A stretch of 64,000 bases of DNA from Streptococcus orisratti DSM 15617 (GTDB lineage: Bacteria; Bacillota; Bacilli; Lactobacillales; Streptococcaceae), in NCBI RefSeq assembly GCF_000380105.1, contig NZ_KB904471.1, positions 1 through 64,000 on the forward strand. The letters run 5' to 3'. The translations under genes and the position numbers were made by a program. The notes beneath the pieces were generated by a model. It was not told the DNA's origin, ran no database searches, and saw only the letters and a list, made by a program, of their open reading frames with translations. The stretch's first letter is position 1, and the number at the start of each line of letters is the position of its first letter. This document shows, piece by piece, positions 9,822-17,812 of this stretch.

Positions 9822-10314
9822 AACAATAACCTTCTTTCTCTAAAATCTTTCTAAGTTCCTGACGTCCACGCATAAGATCGACTTTGACCTTGCTTACAGA
9901 GACATGAAGAACTTTTGCAATTTCCTTGATGGATAAATCTTGAAAATAATATAAATCAAGAACTATGCGAAATCTATCTGATAGTTTCTCAATAGCTTGA
10001 TGAAGCGGAAGATAATCAGGGGTTTCAAATTTCAGGTCATTCGCTTCATGGAAGAAATCACGTTGTAAAATATCCAAATATTTCTTATCACGTCTGTAAT
10101 AATCAATATAAAGACGAATAGCGGCACGATACATCCACGCTCTCATTTTTTCAAAAGGGAGTACAATATCACTTTCCAACATTTTCACCAAAATATCTTG
10201 ACTAATGTCTTTGGCCTGTTCAGGACTAGCACCCGACTTTCGTAAATAGTAGGAAATCTCCTGTGCAAATCCTACTAATTCTTTTTCATAATCATCCAGT
10301 TTAATCCTCTTCAC
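9808..10314 (-). CDS. ECF-type RNA polymerase sigma factor
   Basis: This 168-residue sigma-70 family protein carries only regions 2 and 4. Region 2 runs about residues 14-82 (ASPEQAKDISQDILVKMLE and MRAWMYRAAIRLYIDYYRR). Region 4 runs about 105-160 (LSDRFRIVLDLYYFQDLSIKEIAKVLHVSVSKVKVDLMRGRQELR), a clear helix-turn-helix. The start is GTG with AGAGAGG just upstream. The gene overlaps its anti-sigma partner and is preceded by an ECF-type promoter at 10357-10380, suggesting autoregulation. ECF factors are uncommon in streptococci, where ComX is the usual alternative sigma. The regulon cannot be named from this window; an envelope-stress role is inferred from the membrane anti-sigma. Confidence 0.88.
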   Translation of the reverse strand: MKRIKLDDYEKELVGFAQEISYYLRKSGASPEQAKDISQDILVKMLESDIVLPFEKMRAWMYRAAIRLYIDYYRRDKKYLDILQRDFFHEANDLKFETPDYLPLHQAIEKLSDRFRIVLDLYYFQDLSIKEIAKVLHVSVSKVKVDLMRGRQELRKILEKEGYCYEDF

Positions 10315-10353
10315 CCCTCTCTTTAAAAATGATTACTTCCATTCTTCGCTAAT

Positions 10354-10380
10354 ATAACGAACAACTCTGAGTTTGGTTAC
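10354..10380 (-). promoter_or_regulatory. Candidate ECF sigma-dependent promoter (autoregulation)
   Basis: On the minus strand a -35-like TTGTAACC (AAC core 10376-10378) and a -10-like CGTTATA (CGT 10357-10359) are separated by 16 bases between AAC and CGT. Both the motifs and this spacing match those known for Bacillus ECF sigma factors. It lies 40 bp before the sigma start, just after the ftsW terminator. Confidence 0.65.
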
Positions 10381-10397
10381 AATTTTTCATTCAAAAG

Positions 10398-10420
10398 AAA
10401 AAATCTCCAAAGGGAGATTT
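10398..10420 (-). terminator. Terminator of ftsW
   Basis: An 8-bp perfect stem (AAATCTCC with GGAGATTT, 10401-10420) with an AAAG/CTTT loop is followed on the minus strand by a T run. It isolates ftsW from the ECF operon. Confidence 0.75.
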
Positions 10421-10561
10421 AGAACTTTTATTCATAGGCGGATTCTTCCGTTTAAGACTAGATTTACACTACTCATCATTCTTCAAAAAACTATCCTGAG
10501 TATTTTAAAAACTTCCTTAAATCAAAATACGATTCTCACCTACAAATACAATTTCTTGGAT

Positions 10562-11839
10562 TTAATAAAAATCATCAATGTGAACAATTTTGTCATCGGC
10601 AACATCCTCTGGCATCGTCTGAAGTTCTACTTCTGCATCTTTTAATATCCGTTCTCGCTTCTCGCTGGCATCAATATTAAGAACAAAACCAATTGCCGCT
10701 GATAAAACTAAGAGACTGTTTCCTCCTTGTGAAAGAAACGGAAAAGTAACACCTGTAGAAGGAATTAGACCAGAGATACCACCAATGTTAACAAAGATTT
10801 GCATCAACATCATGCCTCCAACACCCAGAGCAATCATTGAATTAAAGGCATTTTTTGATTTTAAACCAACATTCATGATACGTAGAATAAGGAAAAAAAC
10901 AAGGGCTAATATCAAACCGGCACCAATCAAGCCGAGTTCCTCAATAACAATAGAAAATACAAAGTCTGTTTGTGCTTCTGGTAAATAGCCGCGTTTTTCA
11001 ATTGAATTTCCTAGGCCAAGCCCAAACCAACCACCATTGCTCATGGCATAGTAAGAATTCGCTAATTGATGTCCTGAGTCACCAAGATCATGAAAAGGAT
11101 TAAAGAAAGCGCTAAAACGTTTAGCAACGTAACCAAAAACAGGAACTTTACCAACATTATCAACGCCAATAATCGCAATGCCACCTAAAAAAGCTGCCGA
11201 CAAGGCTGTAATTGTTGTTAGTATAGCGGAAAACCATCTATAGCCAATCCCACTCAACGAATACATAATCAGTGAGGTTAGTACAATAATAGCAGCATTT
11301 CCCAAGTCTGGCTGAATAGCTACCAAACCAATCATAAGAAGGGAATAAACCCGCCAATCCCTCAAATCACTCCAGCTATGGAACCACCAGCGACGCCTTG
11401 TCAACGCCTGATAATCATAGATACCAATTTGTTCTTGCTTTCTTGCAAAGGTAAAAGCTAGATACCAAACTATAATAATCTTCAGGTATTCCGCTGGTTG
11501 AAAACTAAGTGGTCCTACAACAATCCAACCATGTGCTCCGTTAATCTTTGCAGCAAACAGCCTCGCATAGCCTAACATTAGTATTTCGATTAACATCACA
11601 ACGGTTAGAACTTTAGAGTTTTTTAAAAAGTTTAATTTTAACTTATAGATAAACACGATAGCTATCAAACTAAGAATCCAAAAAGCGCCTTGATTAATGA
11701 CCGATCTAAATGGATTAAGACCTTTTTGGATAAGAGTGGTACTTGTCGTTGAATAAACAACAATCAAACCAATAACCGATAAAATTAAATACGGTATAAG
11801 TATAGAATAATTTAGCAGATGCCTCTTGTCAATTTTCAT
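10562..11839 (-). CDS. ftsW: FtsW/RodA/SpoVE family peptidoglycan glycosyltransferase
   Basis: A 425-residue polytopic SEDS protein with about ten membrane helices. The loop KRFSAFFNPFHDLGDSGHQLANSYYAMSNGGWFGLGLGNSIEKRGYLPEAQTDFVFS-like segment (about residues 240-300, broken here only for naming) carries the conserved glycine-rich patch and the catalytic-region PEAQTDF motif. The C-terminal GLIPSTGVTFPFLSQGGNSLL is the classic signature. It polymerises lipid II at the septum with a cognate penicillin-binding protein. ftsW near tuf is a known streptococcal arrangement, which favours FtsW over RodA. SD AGGGG precedes the ATG, and a -10 TATAAT lies upstream. Confidence 0.9.
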   Translation of the reverse strand: MKIDKRHLLNYSILIPYLILSVIGLIVVYSTTSTTLIQKGLNPFRSVINQGAFWILSLIAIVFIYKLKLNFLKNSKVLTVVMLIEILMLGYARLFAAKINGAHGWIVVGPLSFQPAEYLKIIIVWYLAFTFARKQEQIGIYDYQALTRRRWWFHSWSDLRDWRVYSLLMIGLVAIQPDLGNAAIIVLTSLIMYSLSGIGYRWFSAILTTITALSAAFLGGIAIIGVDNVGKVPVFGYVAKRFSAFFNPFHDLGDSGHQLANSYYAMSNGGWFGLGLGNSIEKRGYLPEAQTDFVFSIVIEELGLIGAGLILALVFFLILRIMNVGLKSKNAFNSMIALGVGGMMLMQIFVNIGGISGLIPSTGVTFPFLSQGGNSLLVLSAAIGFVLNIDASEKRERILKDAEVELQTMPEDVADDKIVHIDDFY

Positions 11840-11954
11840 AGTGTCCCCTACATTCGAGATAGTCTCCTAGCATTATACCATCTTTCTAAATTTAAAAAAA
11901 GTAAAAGAAAATCTACTGATTGTGGTAAAATTTAAAAAAATTTCAGGAAAATCC

Positions 11955-11992
11955 ATAAAACGCTTTCATTTTGGGTTCTAAAGGAGTATAAT
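11955..11992 (+). promoter_or_regulatory. usp promoter overlapped by a cre-like site
   Basis: The 14-mer at 11955-11968, read on the minus strand as TGAAAGCGTTTTAT, matches the CcpA consensus at 13 of 14 positions. It overlaps the -35 region of a promoter whose -10 is TATAAT at 11987-11992 (17-bp spacer). CcpA binding here would block transcription. Confidence 0.6.
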
Positions 11993-12039
11993 TAAGCTGT
12001 AAGGATTTTGATTAGCTAACTTACTGCTAAAAATCTAGT

Positions 12040-12122
12040 TATACTCTGTAAAAATCAAAAGACTATGTTCAAACTCACTTGAATTGCGATTCCATTATCG
12101 ACTTTTGGTTTTCACTGAGCGC
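12040..12122. repeat. RUP-like inverted-repeat element, copy A
   Basis: Ends ATACTCTGTAAAAATCAAAAG and, inverted, GCTCAGTGAAAACCAAAAG form imperfect 20-bp terminal repeats around about 45 bp, at a TA site. The same ends occur at 44909-45012. The pattern resembles the RUP-type miniature elements of streptococci; that family name is inferred. The element forms part of the usp leader. Confidence 0.55.
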
Positions 12123-12144
12123 CATTTGCTAAGGAGGGTACAAA

Positions 12145-12597
12145 ATGTTACAAAAATATGAACGTATTATGGTTGCCATTGATGGCTCTTATGAATCTGA
12201 ACTTGCTTTTGAAAAGGGAATTAACATTGCCCTCAGAAACGATGCTGAATTATTATTAGTGCATGTTATTGATACACGTGCACTCCAAAGTGTAGCCACT
12301 TTTGACACTTATATCTATGAAAAACTAGAACAAGAAGCAAAAGATGTTCTGTCAGACTACGAAAGTCAAGCCCGTAAACGCGGTTTAGAAAAAATCCGTC
12401 AGATAATTGAATTCGGCAACCCAAAAACTCTTCTGGCACACGATATTCCTGATAAGGAAAGTGTTGATTTGATTATGGTGGGTGCAACAGGTCTCAATAC
12501 GTTTGAACGCCTTCTCATTGGATCATCTTCTGAATACATCATGCGACATGCGAAAGTTGATTTATTGGTTGTTCGTGATACTGCCAAAACACTTTAA
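12145..12597 (+). CDS. Universal stress protein, UspA family
   Basis: A single Usp domain of 150 residues begins IMVAIDGSYESELAFEKGI. Near the C-terminus it has the ATP-binding signature GATGLNTFERLLIGSSSEYI (G-x2-G-x9-G-S/T), followed by HAKVDLLVVR, so it belongs to the nucleotide-binding Usp class. These cytoplasmic proteins accumulate under starvation or stress; their exact task is unclear. AAGGAGG precedes the ATG. A cre-like site over the promoter suggests catabolite control, and a repeat element sits in the leader. A bidirectional terminator follows at 12628-12666. Confidence 0.93.
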   Translation: MLQKYERIMVAIDGSYESELAFEKGINIALRNDAELLLVHVIDTRALQSVATFDTYIYEKLEQEAKDVLSDYESQARKRGLEKIRQIIEFGNPKTLLAHDIPDKESVDLIMVGATGLNTFERLLIGSSSEYIMRHAKVDLLVVRDTAKTL

Positions 12598-12627
12598 AGC
12601 TTTTACTATACTATTCAAAATGAAAAG

Positions 12628-12666
12628 CAAAAGACAGCCGGATTTTTAGTATCCAGCTGTCTTTTG
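12628..12666. terminator. Bidirectional terminator overlapping a stop codon
   Basis: Sixteen-base arms (12628-12643 and 12651-12666) pair with one mismatch around a 7-nt loop, with A and T runs on both sides. The stop codon of the convergent HAD gene lies in the loop, so its last codons are part of the terminator stem. Confidence 0.85.
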
Positions 12667-14043
12667 ACGTTTAAATGATTTTTGAATCTGCCGATCAATC
12701 TCACGTTTGATGGCTGGTTCTGGAGCAAAGCGCTCCTCCCAATCATCTGGCTTGAGGATTTTATGGCTAATCGGATCAAAATGGGCCTTCCCATCTGGGA
12801 ATATCTTACCCATATTGGCTTCGTGTACAGTATCAAATAGTGGTTTAGGATCAACTCCCATCAATACGAAAGAACCATATGTAAGGTATAATAAATCTGT
12901 CAAGGCATCAACCTGACCAACCAGTGGCGTTTCTGGATGTTCTTTTGATTGAACTTTTTCAGCAGCCTTATCAATCGCAGCATGCAAATTCAAGAGGGCT
13001 TGAGTGAAAGTTGCTTTATCTTTTTGACTAGCAGCATATAAAAATTCGACAATTTCTTCAACTTTAAAATCTGAACGATGTCCTGCCTCAACAACGTCAT
13101 AAGTCCTTGGAGTCTCCAAAGTTTCACCATCCATGAGGTGATGAAAATCTTTAACTTTGTTGAAGTTTTCATCGCGACTTCTGAATATCTTGTCGCTATC
13201 TAAGGAAATCAAACCGTAATGAGCCAGTGCTTTCGAAATGCCATCATTATTATTTGTCGCTGTTGTGTAAATTGCCCTTTCTTTAACAACATCAGCTGCA
13301 TTTCCCATAGCAACCCCTATTCCAACACCAGAAAGCATTTCCAAGTCATTTTCTGAGTCACCAAAAGCCATAACTTCAGACAAATCAAATCCAAAAATCT
13401 TACCAAGGCGTTCAATTCCTTTTATTTTGGATTGACCTTTAGAAATTAAATCTGCTGAGTAGGGGCTACTCCTCGTCACCTTCAATTGAGGGAATCGTTT
13501 CTGAATATTGGCAGTCTCATTTTCGGTTGCGACCAAAACAATTTGATAAATTGGCTCCCTAATCATCGTTCTAAAACTATCAAGGCTTTGAGGTTTAAAG
13601 CGACGAATCAGATGTTTGAAACTACGTTCAACAGTTTTCGCCATTTTTTGGGGAACAACGCTACTCAATATCTGTCCCACCTGGCTGGTACCAATTCCAA
13701 TAATTCGTGAACCAACCAGACCAGAAGCTGTTCCTAAAGAAATCTCACGACGTTTATCAATGGCGTAACGTACAACCTTATATATTACAGGCTTGGTAAG
13801 CTGATTATCATAGAGCACCTGATTACGGGTAAAAATATACTGGCCATTATAGGTAACCGCAAAATCTAACCCTAGATTTTCTAAATAGGGTTGTACAAAA
13901 GCCGGTCCGCGCCCCGTTGCCACGCCTACAAATACGCCTTGCTGTTTAAGACTTTGAATAGCTTTTTGTGTAGATTTTTGCACATTTTTTCGATCGTTGA
14001 CCAGTGTACCGTCAATATCAAAAAAGACTGCCTTTATCGTCAA
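12646..14043 (-). CDS. HAD-IIB phosphatase fused to a PRA-PH/MazG-like domain
   Basis: The protein has 465 residues in two parts. Residues 1-275 are a Cof-type HAD hydrolase (FFDIDGTLV at the N-terminus, TGRGP, and GDSENDLEML near 230). Residues about 285-465 form a helical domain with DFHHLMDGETLETPR and the EHPETPLVGQVDALTDLLYLTYGSF segment, which resembles the phosphoribosyl-ATP pyrophosphohydrolase-like (all-alpha NTP pyrophosphatase) fold. A nucleotide- or phosphosugar-cleaning role is plausible but not shown. The start is TTG, supported by AAGGA six bases before it; no in-frame ATG fits better. It is divergent from the asparaginase gene. Confidence 0.8.
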   Translation of the reverse strand: MTIKAVFFDIDGTLVNDRKNVQKSTQKAIQSLKQQGVFVGVATGRGPAFVQPYLENLGLDFAVTYNGQYIFTRNQVLYDNQLTKPVIYKVVRYAIDKRREISLGTASGLVGSRIIGIGTSQVGQILSSVVPQKMAKTVERSFKHLIRRFKPQSLDSFRTMIREPIYQIVLVATENETANIQKRFPQLKVTRSSPYSADLISKGQSKIKGIERLGKIFGFDLSEVMAFGDSENDLEMLSGVGIGVAMGNAADVVKERAIYTTATNNNDGISKALAHYGLISLDSDKIFRSRDENFNKVKDFHHLMDGETLETPRTYDVVEAGHRSDFKVEEIVEFLYAASQKDKATFTQALLNLHAAIDKAAEKVQSKEHPETPLVGQVDALTDLLYLTYGSFVLMGVDPKPLFDTVHEANMGKIFPDGKAHFDPISHKILKPDDWEERFAPEPAIKREIDRQIQKSFKRQKTAGY

Positions 14044-14111
14044 ATCAATTCCTTACTTTCTATTCTTTATGATAAAATAAATTATAACATATTTTTGAAA
14101 GAAGTATTAGA

Positions 14112-15080
14112 ATGACAAAGAAAATCCTTGTATTACATACAGGTGGTACAATTTCCATGCAAGCTGATGATTCCGGAAGCGTCAAGCCTTCTACTGACAA
14201 TCCCATGAATCACGTTGGATTTGAGCTTGATGATGTTGAACTAACTGTTATAGACTTTTTCAATATTCCCAGTCCTCATATCACCCCCTACCACATGATG
14301 GCCCTTTACCATAAAATTAGAGAAACTACTGGGCAATACGATGGCGTTGTCATCACGCATGGCACTGACACTTTGGAAGAAACAGCATATTTTTTGGATA
14401 CTATGGCCATTCCTGAGATTCCTATTGTTTTGACAGGGGCAATGCGAAGCTCAAACGAGCTTGGTAGCGATGGCATTTACAATTACCTTTCTGCTCTGCG
14501 CGTGGCCATCCATCCAAAAGCTGCTGACAAGGGAGTGCTGGTTGTTATGAATGATGAAATTCATGCCGCTAAATATGTCACCAAAACCCACACGACCAAT
14601 GTTGCAACCTTTAACACCCCAACGCACGGTCCGCTAGGCATCGTCATGAAACATGATATTCTTTTCTTCAAGACAGCCGAACCACGAGTCCGTTTTGACC
14701 TCAATCAAATATCAGGTACGGTCCCTATCATCAAGGCTTACGCAGGCATGGGATTAGGTGAAGGCATTATCAGTTTACTGGATCCTGATAAGATCGACGG
14801 GGTCGTCATCGAAGCCTTAGGCGCTGGAAATCTCCCGCCCGAAGCCGCTCAGGAATTGGTGCGTTTAATGGCAAAAGGTGTTCCAGTTGTACTCGTCTCC
14901 CGTTGCTTTAACGGCATTGCTGAACCCGTTTATGCTTACGACGGAGGTGGCGTTAAGCTTGCCGAATCTGGTGTTATGTTTGTCAAAGAACTTAATAGCC
15001 AAAAAGCTCGACTTAAACTGCTCATCGCACTCAATGCTGGCCTCAAAGGACAAGATTTAAAAGAATACATCGAAGGCTAA
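14112..15080 (+). CDS. ansA: L-asparaginase, type I
   Basis: This cytoplasmic enzyme hydrolyses asparagine to aspartate and ammonia. The two catalytic threonines are visible in LHTGGTISM (residue about 12) and in VVITHGTDTLEETA (about 89), with the lysine partner later in the sequence. At 322 residues without a signal peptide it fits type I. The ATG is preceded by a weak GAAAGAAG ribosome-binding site. It is divergent from the HAD/PRA-PH gene, sharing a 70-bp promoter region with TATAAC- and TATAAT-like boxes. Confidence 0.95.
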   Translation: MTKKILVLHTGGTISMQADDSGSVKPSTDNPMNHVGFELDDVELTVIDFFNIPSPHITPYHMMALYHKIRETTGQYDGVVITHGTDTLEETAYFLDTMAIPEIPIVLTGAMRSSNELGSDGIYNYLSALRVAIHPKAADKGVLVVMNDEIHAAKYVTKTHTTNVATFNTPTHGPLGIVMKHDILFFKTAEPRVRFDLNQISGTVPIIKAYAGMGLGEGIISLLDPDKIDGVVIEALGAGNLPPEAAQELVRLMAKGVPVVLVSRCFNGIAEPVYAYDGGGVKLAESGVMFVKELNSQKARLKLLIALNAGLKGQDLKEYIEG

Positions 15081-15115
15081 AGCACCGCCATTTCCCAAAA
15101 GAAGGGTTGAAAATC

Positions 15116-15289
15116 ATGAAACTAACCATCACTGCTACCGACAAACCCAAAGAACAAGAATTCCACTATGAGTTGGAAATCTCAAACAAGCAGGTTATCA
15201 CAACGACCATCTGCACTACTCTCATCATCTGCTCAGCCATCTGGACCAAAGCATCCTTTAAATCAACTATAGCGGTTAGTCACCTTTGA
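15116..15289 (+). CDS. Possible small protein, unrecognised
   Basis: A 57-codon frame begins ATG with GAAGGG about 8 bases upstream. It has a charged N-terminal half (KLTITATDKPKEQEFHYELEI) and a short hydrophobic stretch (VITTTICTTLIICSAIW) that could span the membrane. The C-terminal tail looks random. I do not recognise it. It could be the truncated start of a lost gene, since the following 450 bp look decayed. Confidence 0.3.
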   Translation: MKLTITATDKPKEQEFHYELEISNKQVITTTICTTLIICSAIWTKASFKSTIAVSHL

Positions 15290-15737
15290 CAAAATATCAA
15301 ATAAGAGAAAATTAGACACATCCTACTTAAAAAATACTTACAAGATGCCTCACAATTGCTCCAGTGAAAAGGAAAGCCCCAAAAGACCGTAACTGATGAA
15401 TAATACTTACTAATGTTCAGAGAAAAAAATAAGTAAGGTCTTATAAAACTCACGTAAAACGGCAATTGGTAGTCTGGGTTGCTCAAACAGGTCAAGGCAA
15501 ATAATCTGACCATTATAGTGACAAGTTACATGAGTAGAGTAGCGCTTTGGAATTCAATGTTTTTCGAGTTTACTGATATTAGCAAATTTAACCTTATTCG
15601 GATAAAAAAAGTCTACCGAGAAGAGCAGACTTTTTCGACTTCAAGAACGAAGGATGACTTTTAGAAAATACTGCAAAGCTAAAAATTTTATAACTCTCTC
15701 CAAACTCTTATAATTATCAATCCTCTTGTTTTCACTT
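15290..15737. other. Decayed-looking intergenic region
   Basis: No convincing reading frame is present. A hairpin at about 15603-15632 (AAAAAGTCT with AGACTTTTT) looks like a bidirectional terminator between the convergent ansA and aldo/keto reductase genes. The rest may be gene debris, but I could not assign it. Confidence 0.45.
15603..15632. terminator. Bidirectional terminator-like hairpin
   Basis: AAAAAGTCT and AGACTTTTT pair around a 12-nt loop, with an A run before and T run within the stem. It lies between convergent genes. Confidence 0.65.
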
Positions 15738-16652
15738 TTAAGGTAAGCTGTTACCTGCACTGCGATAAATGTCGTACCACTCTGAACGACTTAAAATCAC
15801 TTGTTCTGCCGCAGCAATTCTAGCAATACGCTCAGGATTCATGGAACCAACGATAGCTTGCATTTTAGCAGGATGACGCAAAATCCAAGCCACAATGATT
15901 GCTTCAGAAGATAGGGCATACTGCTTTGCATATTTTTCAATTGTTGCTGTCAACTCTTTATAGTTGGGATTTCCCATAAAAAGGCCGCGTCCTAAGTCAA
16001 TTTGGAAAGTTGACCAAGCCTGAAGAGTAATATGGTGTAAGCGACAATAATCAATAACACCGTTATCACGGTCAATAGCAGAGCTATTTTTCATATTCAC
16101 GTTCAAACCAGTATCAATCATCGGCGTATGAGCTGGCGATAACTGCATCTGATTGACAGCCAAAGGTTGATCAAGATAAGCTTGCAAAAGAGCAATTTGG
16201 TGAGGATTTTGATTACTGACACCAAAATGTTTCACCTTACCAGCTTTTTTAAGCTGATAAAAAGCCTCTGCCACTTCTTCTGGCTCCACCAAAGCATCTG
16301 GGCGATGCAAAAGTAGAAAATCGAGGTAATCTGTTCCTAAACGCTCCAAGATACCATCCACCGAGGACAAAATGTACTCTTTTGAAAAATCAAAATATCC
16401 CTGACGGATACCGCATTTGGACTGTAAAAGATATTGCTCTCTGGACAGACCTAGAGTCTTCACAGCCTCACCAAAACGTCTCTCCGACTCTCCTCCGCCA
16501 TAAATATCAGCATGATCAAAAAAATTTATATCATGATTTAGAGCACTGGCGATGACTTCTTGTGCCGCAGTTGTATCCAGAGCCGCCATTCGCATACATC
16601 CAAGAGCGATACGTGACCCCTCAAGTCCCGATTGTCCAATTTTTTGTTTCAT
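15738..16652 (-). CDS. Aldo/keto reductase (YdhF-like)
   Basis: The 304-residue TIM-barrel NADPH-dependent oxidoreductase shows the family tetrad: Asp and Tyr in FFDHADIYGGG (about 46 and 51), Lys in LQSKCG, and His in LLLHRPD. The C-terminal AWILRHPAKMQAIVGSMNPERI is the cofactor-binding part. This subfamily reduces carbonyls of unknown identity in the cytoplasm. AAGGAAG precedes the ATG. A 167-bp mobile-type repeat begins only about 20 bp before the start codon, so the native promoter may have been displaced or supplied by the repeat. Confidence 0.93.
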   Translation of the reverse strand: MKQKIGQSGLEGSRIALGCMRMAALDTTAAQEVIASALNHDINFFDHADIYGGGESERRFGEAVKTLGLSREQYLLQSKCGIRQGYFDFSKEYILSSVDGILERLGTDYLDFLLLHRPDALVEPEEVAEAFYQLKKAGKVKHFGVSNQNPHQIALLQAYLDQPLAVNQMQLSPAHTPMIDTGLNVNMKNSSAIDRDNGVIDYCRLHHITLQAWSTFQIDLGRGLFMGNPNYKELTATIEKYAKQYALSSEAIIVAWILRHPAKMQAIVGSMNPERIARIAAAEQVILSRSEWYDIYRSAGNSLP

Positions 16653-16673
16653 AAAAGACTTCCTTTAATTTTC

Positions 16674-16840
16674 TTAGAACCTGTATTCACAAGCGAAGTG
16701 CTTGTAAATAAGAGATAGTTTTTCACTAATCAAGGCAGTTTTTTGGGGGGAGTACTAATTGTACTTTGAAAAAAACTAACGATGAGTAGCTGAAAAATTA
16801 GCCTTAGATAAAGGTGCTGAACTGTGAATACAGATTCTTA
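16674..16840. repeat. Inverted-repeat element (MITE-like), copy 1
   Basis: The element begins TTAGAACCTGTATTCACA and ends with the inverse, TGTGAATACAGATTCTTA. About 165 bp of shared interior includes GAAAAAAACTAACGATGAGTAGC. Two more copies lie at 44855-45048 and 50372-50540. It encodes no protein. It directly precedes the aldo/keto reductase gene. Confidence 0.8.
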
Positions 16841-17308
16841 TTATTGTAACACTATTTGAAACCGTTAACAAGAAAAAGGGTACTAACTTACCACAAAGGC
16901 ATACAAATATATTTTCTGTAACCTGTTCCATCTAACCACTGTTAAAATAAAAATATTTTACTTTTTTGAAGTACCCAACAACCTAAGAAATGAAGCATAG
17001 TTAACGAAAATCAAAATAACACAAAAAACTTCGCTAAGATTATATTTCTAGCGAAGCACTTTTTTTTATTAACTGTCATTATTTTATGGACAATTACATA
17101 TCAATAGGCCTATTCTTTGACATCATTTTGAATGATAATAAAGATAGAGTTGCTGTGCTGTGTTCTGTTTAACAAATGTCTTCTTGTAATTCACTTTGAT
17201 TTTCATAAACATGACCCCATTTCTTTTTAGTGATTTTAGTATAAAGGGAAAAACTTAAATATAGCTTTCAAAAAACTTACAAAAATCTTAAGGTAGCCTA
17301 GCAACACA
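16841..17308. other. Intergenic region with a terminator
   Basis: After repeat copy 1 the sequence is AT-rich, without a gene. GGTACTAACTTACC near 16876 resembles the operator-like direct repeats found upstream of HxlR-regulated genes, a weak suggestion only. A hairpin at 17033-17070 is terminator-like. A single element end like that of the RUP-like repeats occurs near 17003. Confidence 0.4.
17033..17068 (+). terminator. Orphan terminator-like hairpin
   Basis: CTTCGCTA and TAGCGAAG pair around a 12-nt loop, followed by CACTTTTTTTT. No intact plus-strand gene lies upstream, so it may be left over from a lost gene. Confidence 0.55.
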
Positions 17309-17665
17309 CTACCATTTAAATTGCTTCAGATTATCATGAATACTCTCAATCTTTTCAGCATCTAAATCGTTTCTGTCCTTACTTTCTGGGTCTAGTGCCT
17401 TGAGAGTTTCTGTAAAAACATCCACGAGATATTGATACTGATAAGGACTCAATCGCTTGATTTGGTGATTAATAAAAGCAATAGCTAAATCAAATTTTTC
17501 ATCAATGACTAATTGATTCAAATAATCATTTCCATTTACTAAACGTCCCTCTTCGTCCTCTGTCATCCCCAAATCAATCTGGATATTTTCCAATTTGAAG
17601 ACTTTTCCAATCATATTCGCTGTGCCTCGGATTTGACTAAGGAGCCAATCACTGTTAAAAACCAT
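17309..17665 (-). CDS. Small protein of DUF6483 type
   Basis: A 118-residue soluble protein starts MVFNSDWLLSQIRGTANMIGKVF. The pattern of an N-terminal amphipathic helix (WLLxQIR...IGK) followed by NDYLNQLVIDEKFDLAIAFINHQI matches the DUF6483 family as I remember it; its function is unknown. The ATG at 17665 is preferred over an upstream TTG because AAAAGGAGG lies six bases before it. A TACAAT -10 box preceded by TGC and a cre-like site lie upstream, so CcpA repression is likely. The gene stands alone between repeat-rich DNA and recG. Confidence 0.7.
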   Translation of the reverse strand: MVFNSDWLLSQIRGTANMIGKVFKLENIQIDLGMTEDEEGRLVNGNDYLNQLVIDEKFDLAIAFINHQIKRLSPYQYQYLVDVFTETLKALDPESKDRNDLDAEKIESIHDNLKQFKW

Positions 17666-17713
17666 ATGCAACCTCCTTTTCTAAGAAATCGAAATACCGA
17701 TTCTCTTTCCATT

Positions 17714-17748
17714 GTAGCATTTTTAGTTTTATAAATAAAGCGTTTTCA
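17714..17748 (-). promoter_or_regulatory. Promoter of DUF6483 gene with cre-like site
   Basis: On the minus strand TGAAAACGCTTTAT (17735-17748) matches the CcpA consensus at 13 of 14 positions. It overlaps the -35 region of a promoter with extended -10 TGCTACAAT about 50 bp before the start codon. Confidence 0.55.
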
Positions 17749-17774
17749 TTTTTGGTCACACCGTTCGCATGAAG

Positions 17775-17812
17775 AAAATGCATGTAGCTGTTTTCCAGTT
17801 ACATGCATTTTT
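17775..17812. terminator. Terminator-like hairpin downstream of recG
   Basis: AAAATGCATGTA and TACATGCATTTT form a perfect stem, with A and T runs outside. It lies about 200 bp past the recG stop and could work on both strands. Confidence 0.65.

Larger units (their letters stand above)
11840..12144. other. Intergenic region with cre, promoter and repeat
   Basis: This 305-bp region between divergent ftsW and usp holds both promoters, a cre-like site at 11955-11968 and an inverted-repeat element at 12040-12122. Nothing suggests a coding sequence. Confidence 0.6.

Noticed and set aside
15280..15513. 77-codon minus-strand frame between ansA and the aldo/keto reductase
   Set aside because: No ribosome-binding site, no recognisable family and odd composition; treated as decayed or random sequence.
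16870..16960. Operator-like GGTACTAACTTACC sequence upstream of the aldo/keto reductase
   Set aside because: It resembles HxlR-type control regions, but no such regulator is encoded nearby and the pattern is too short to assert.
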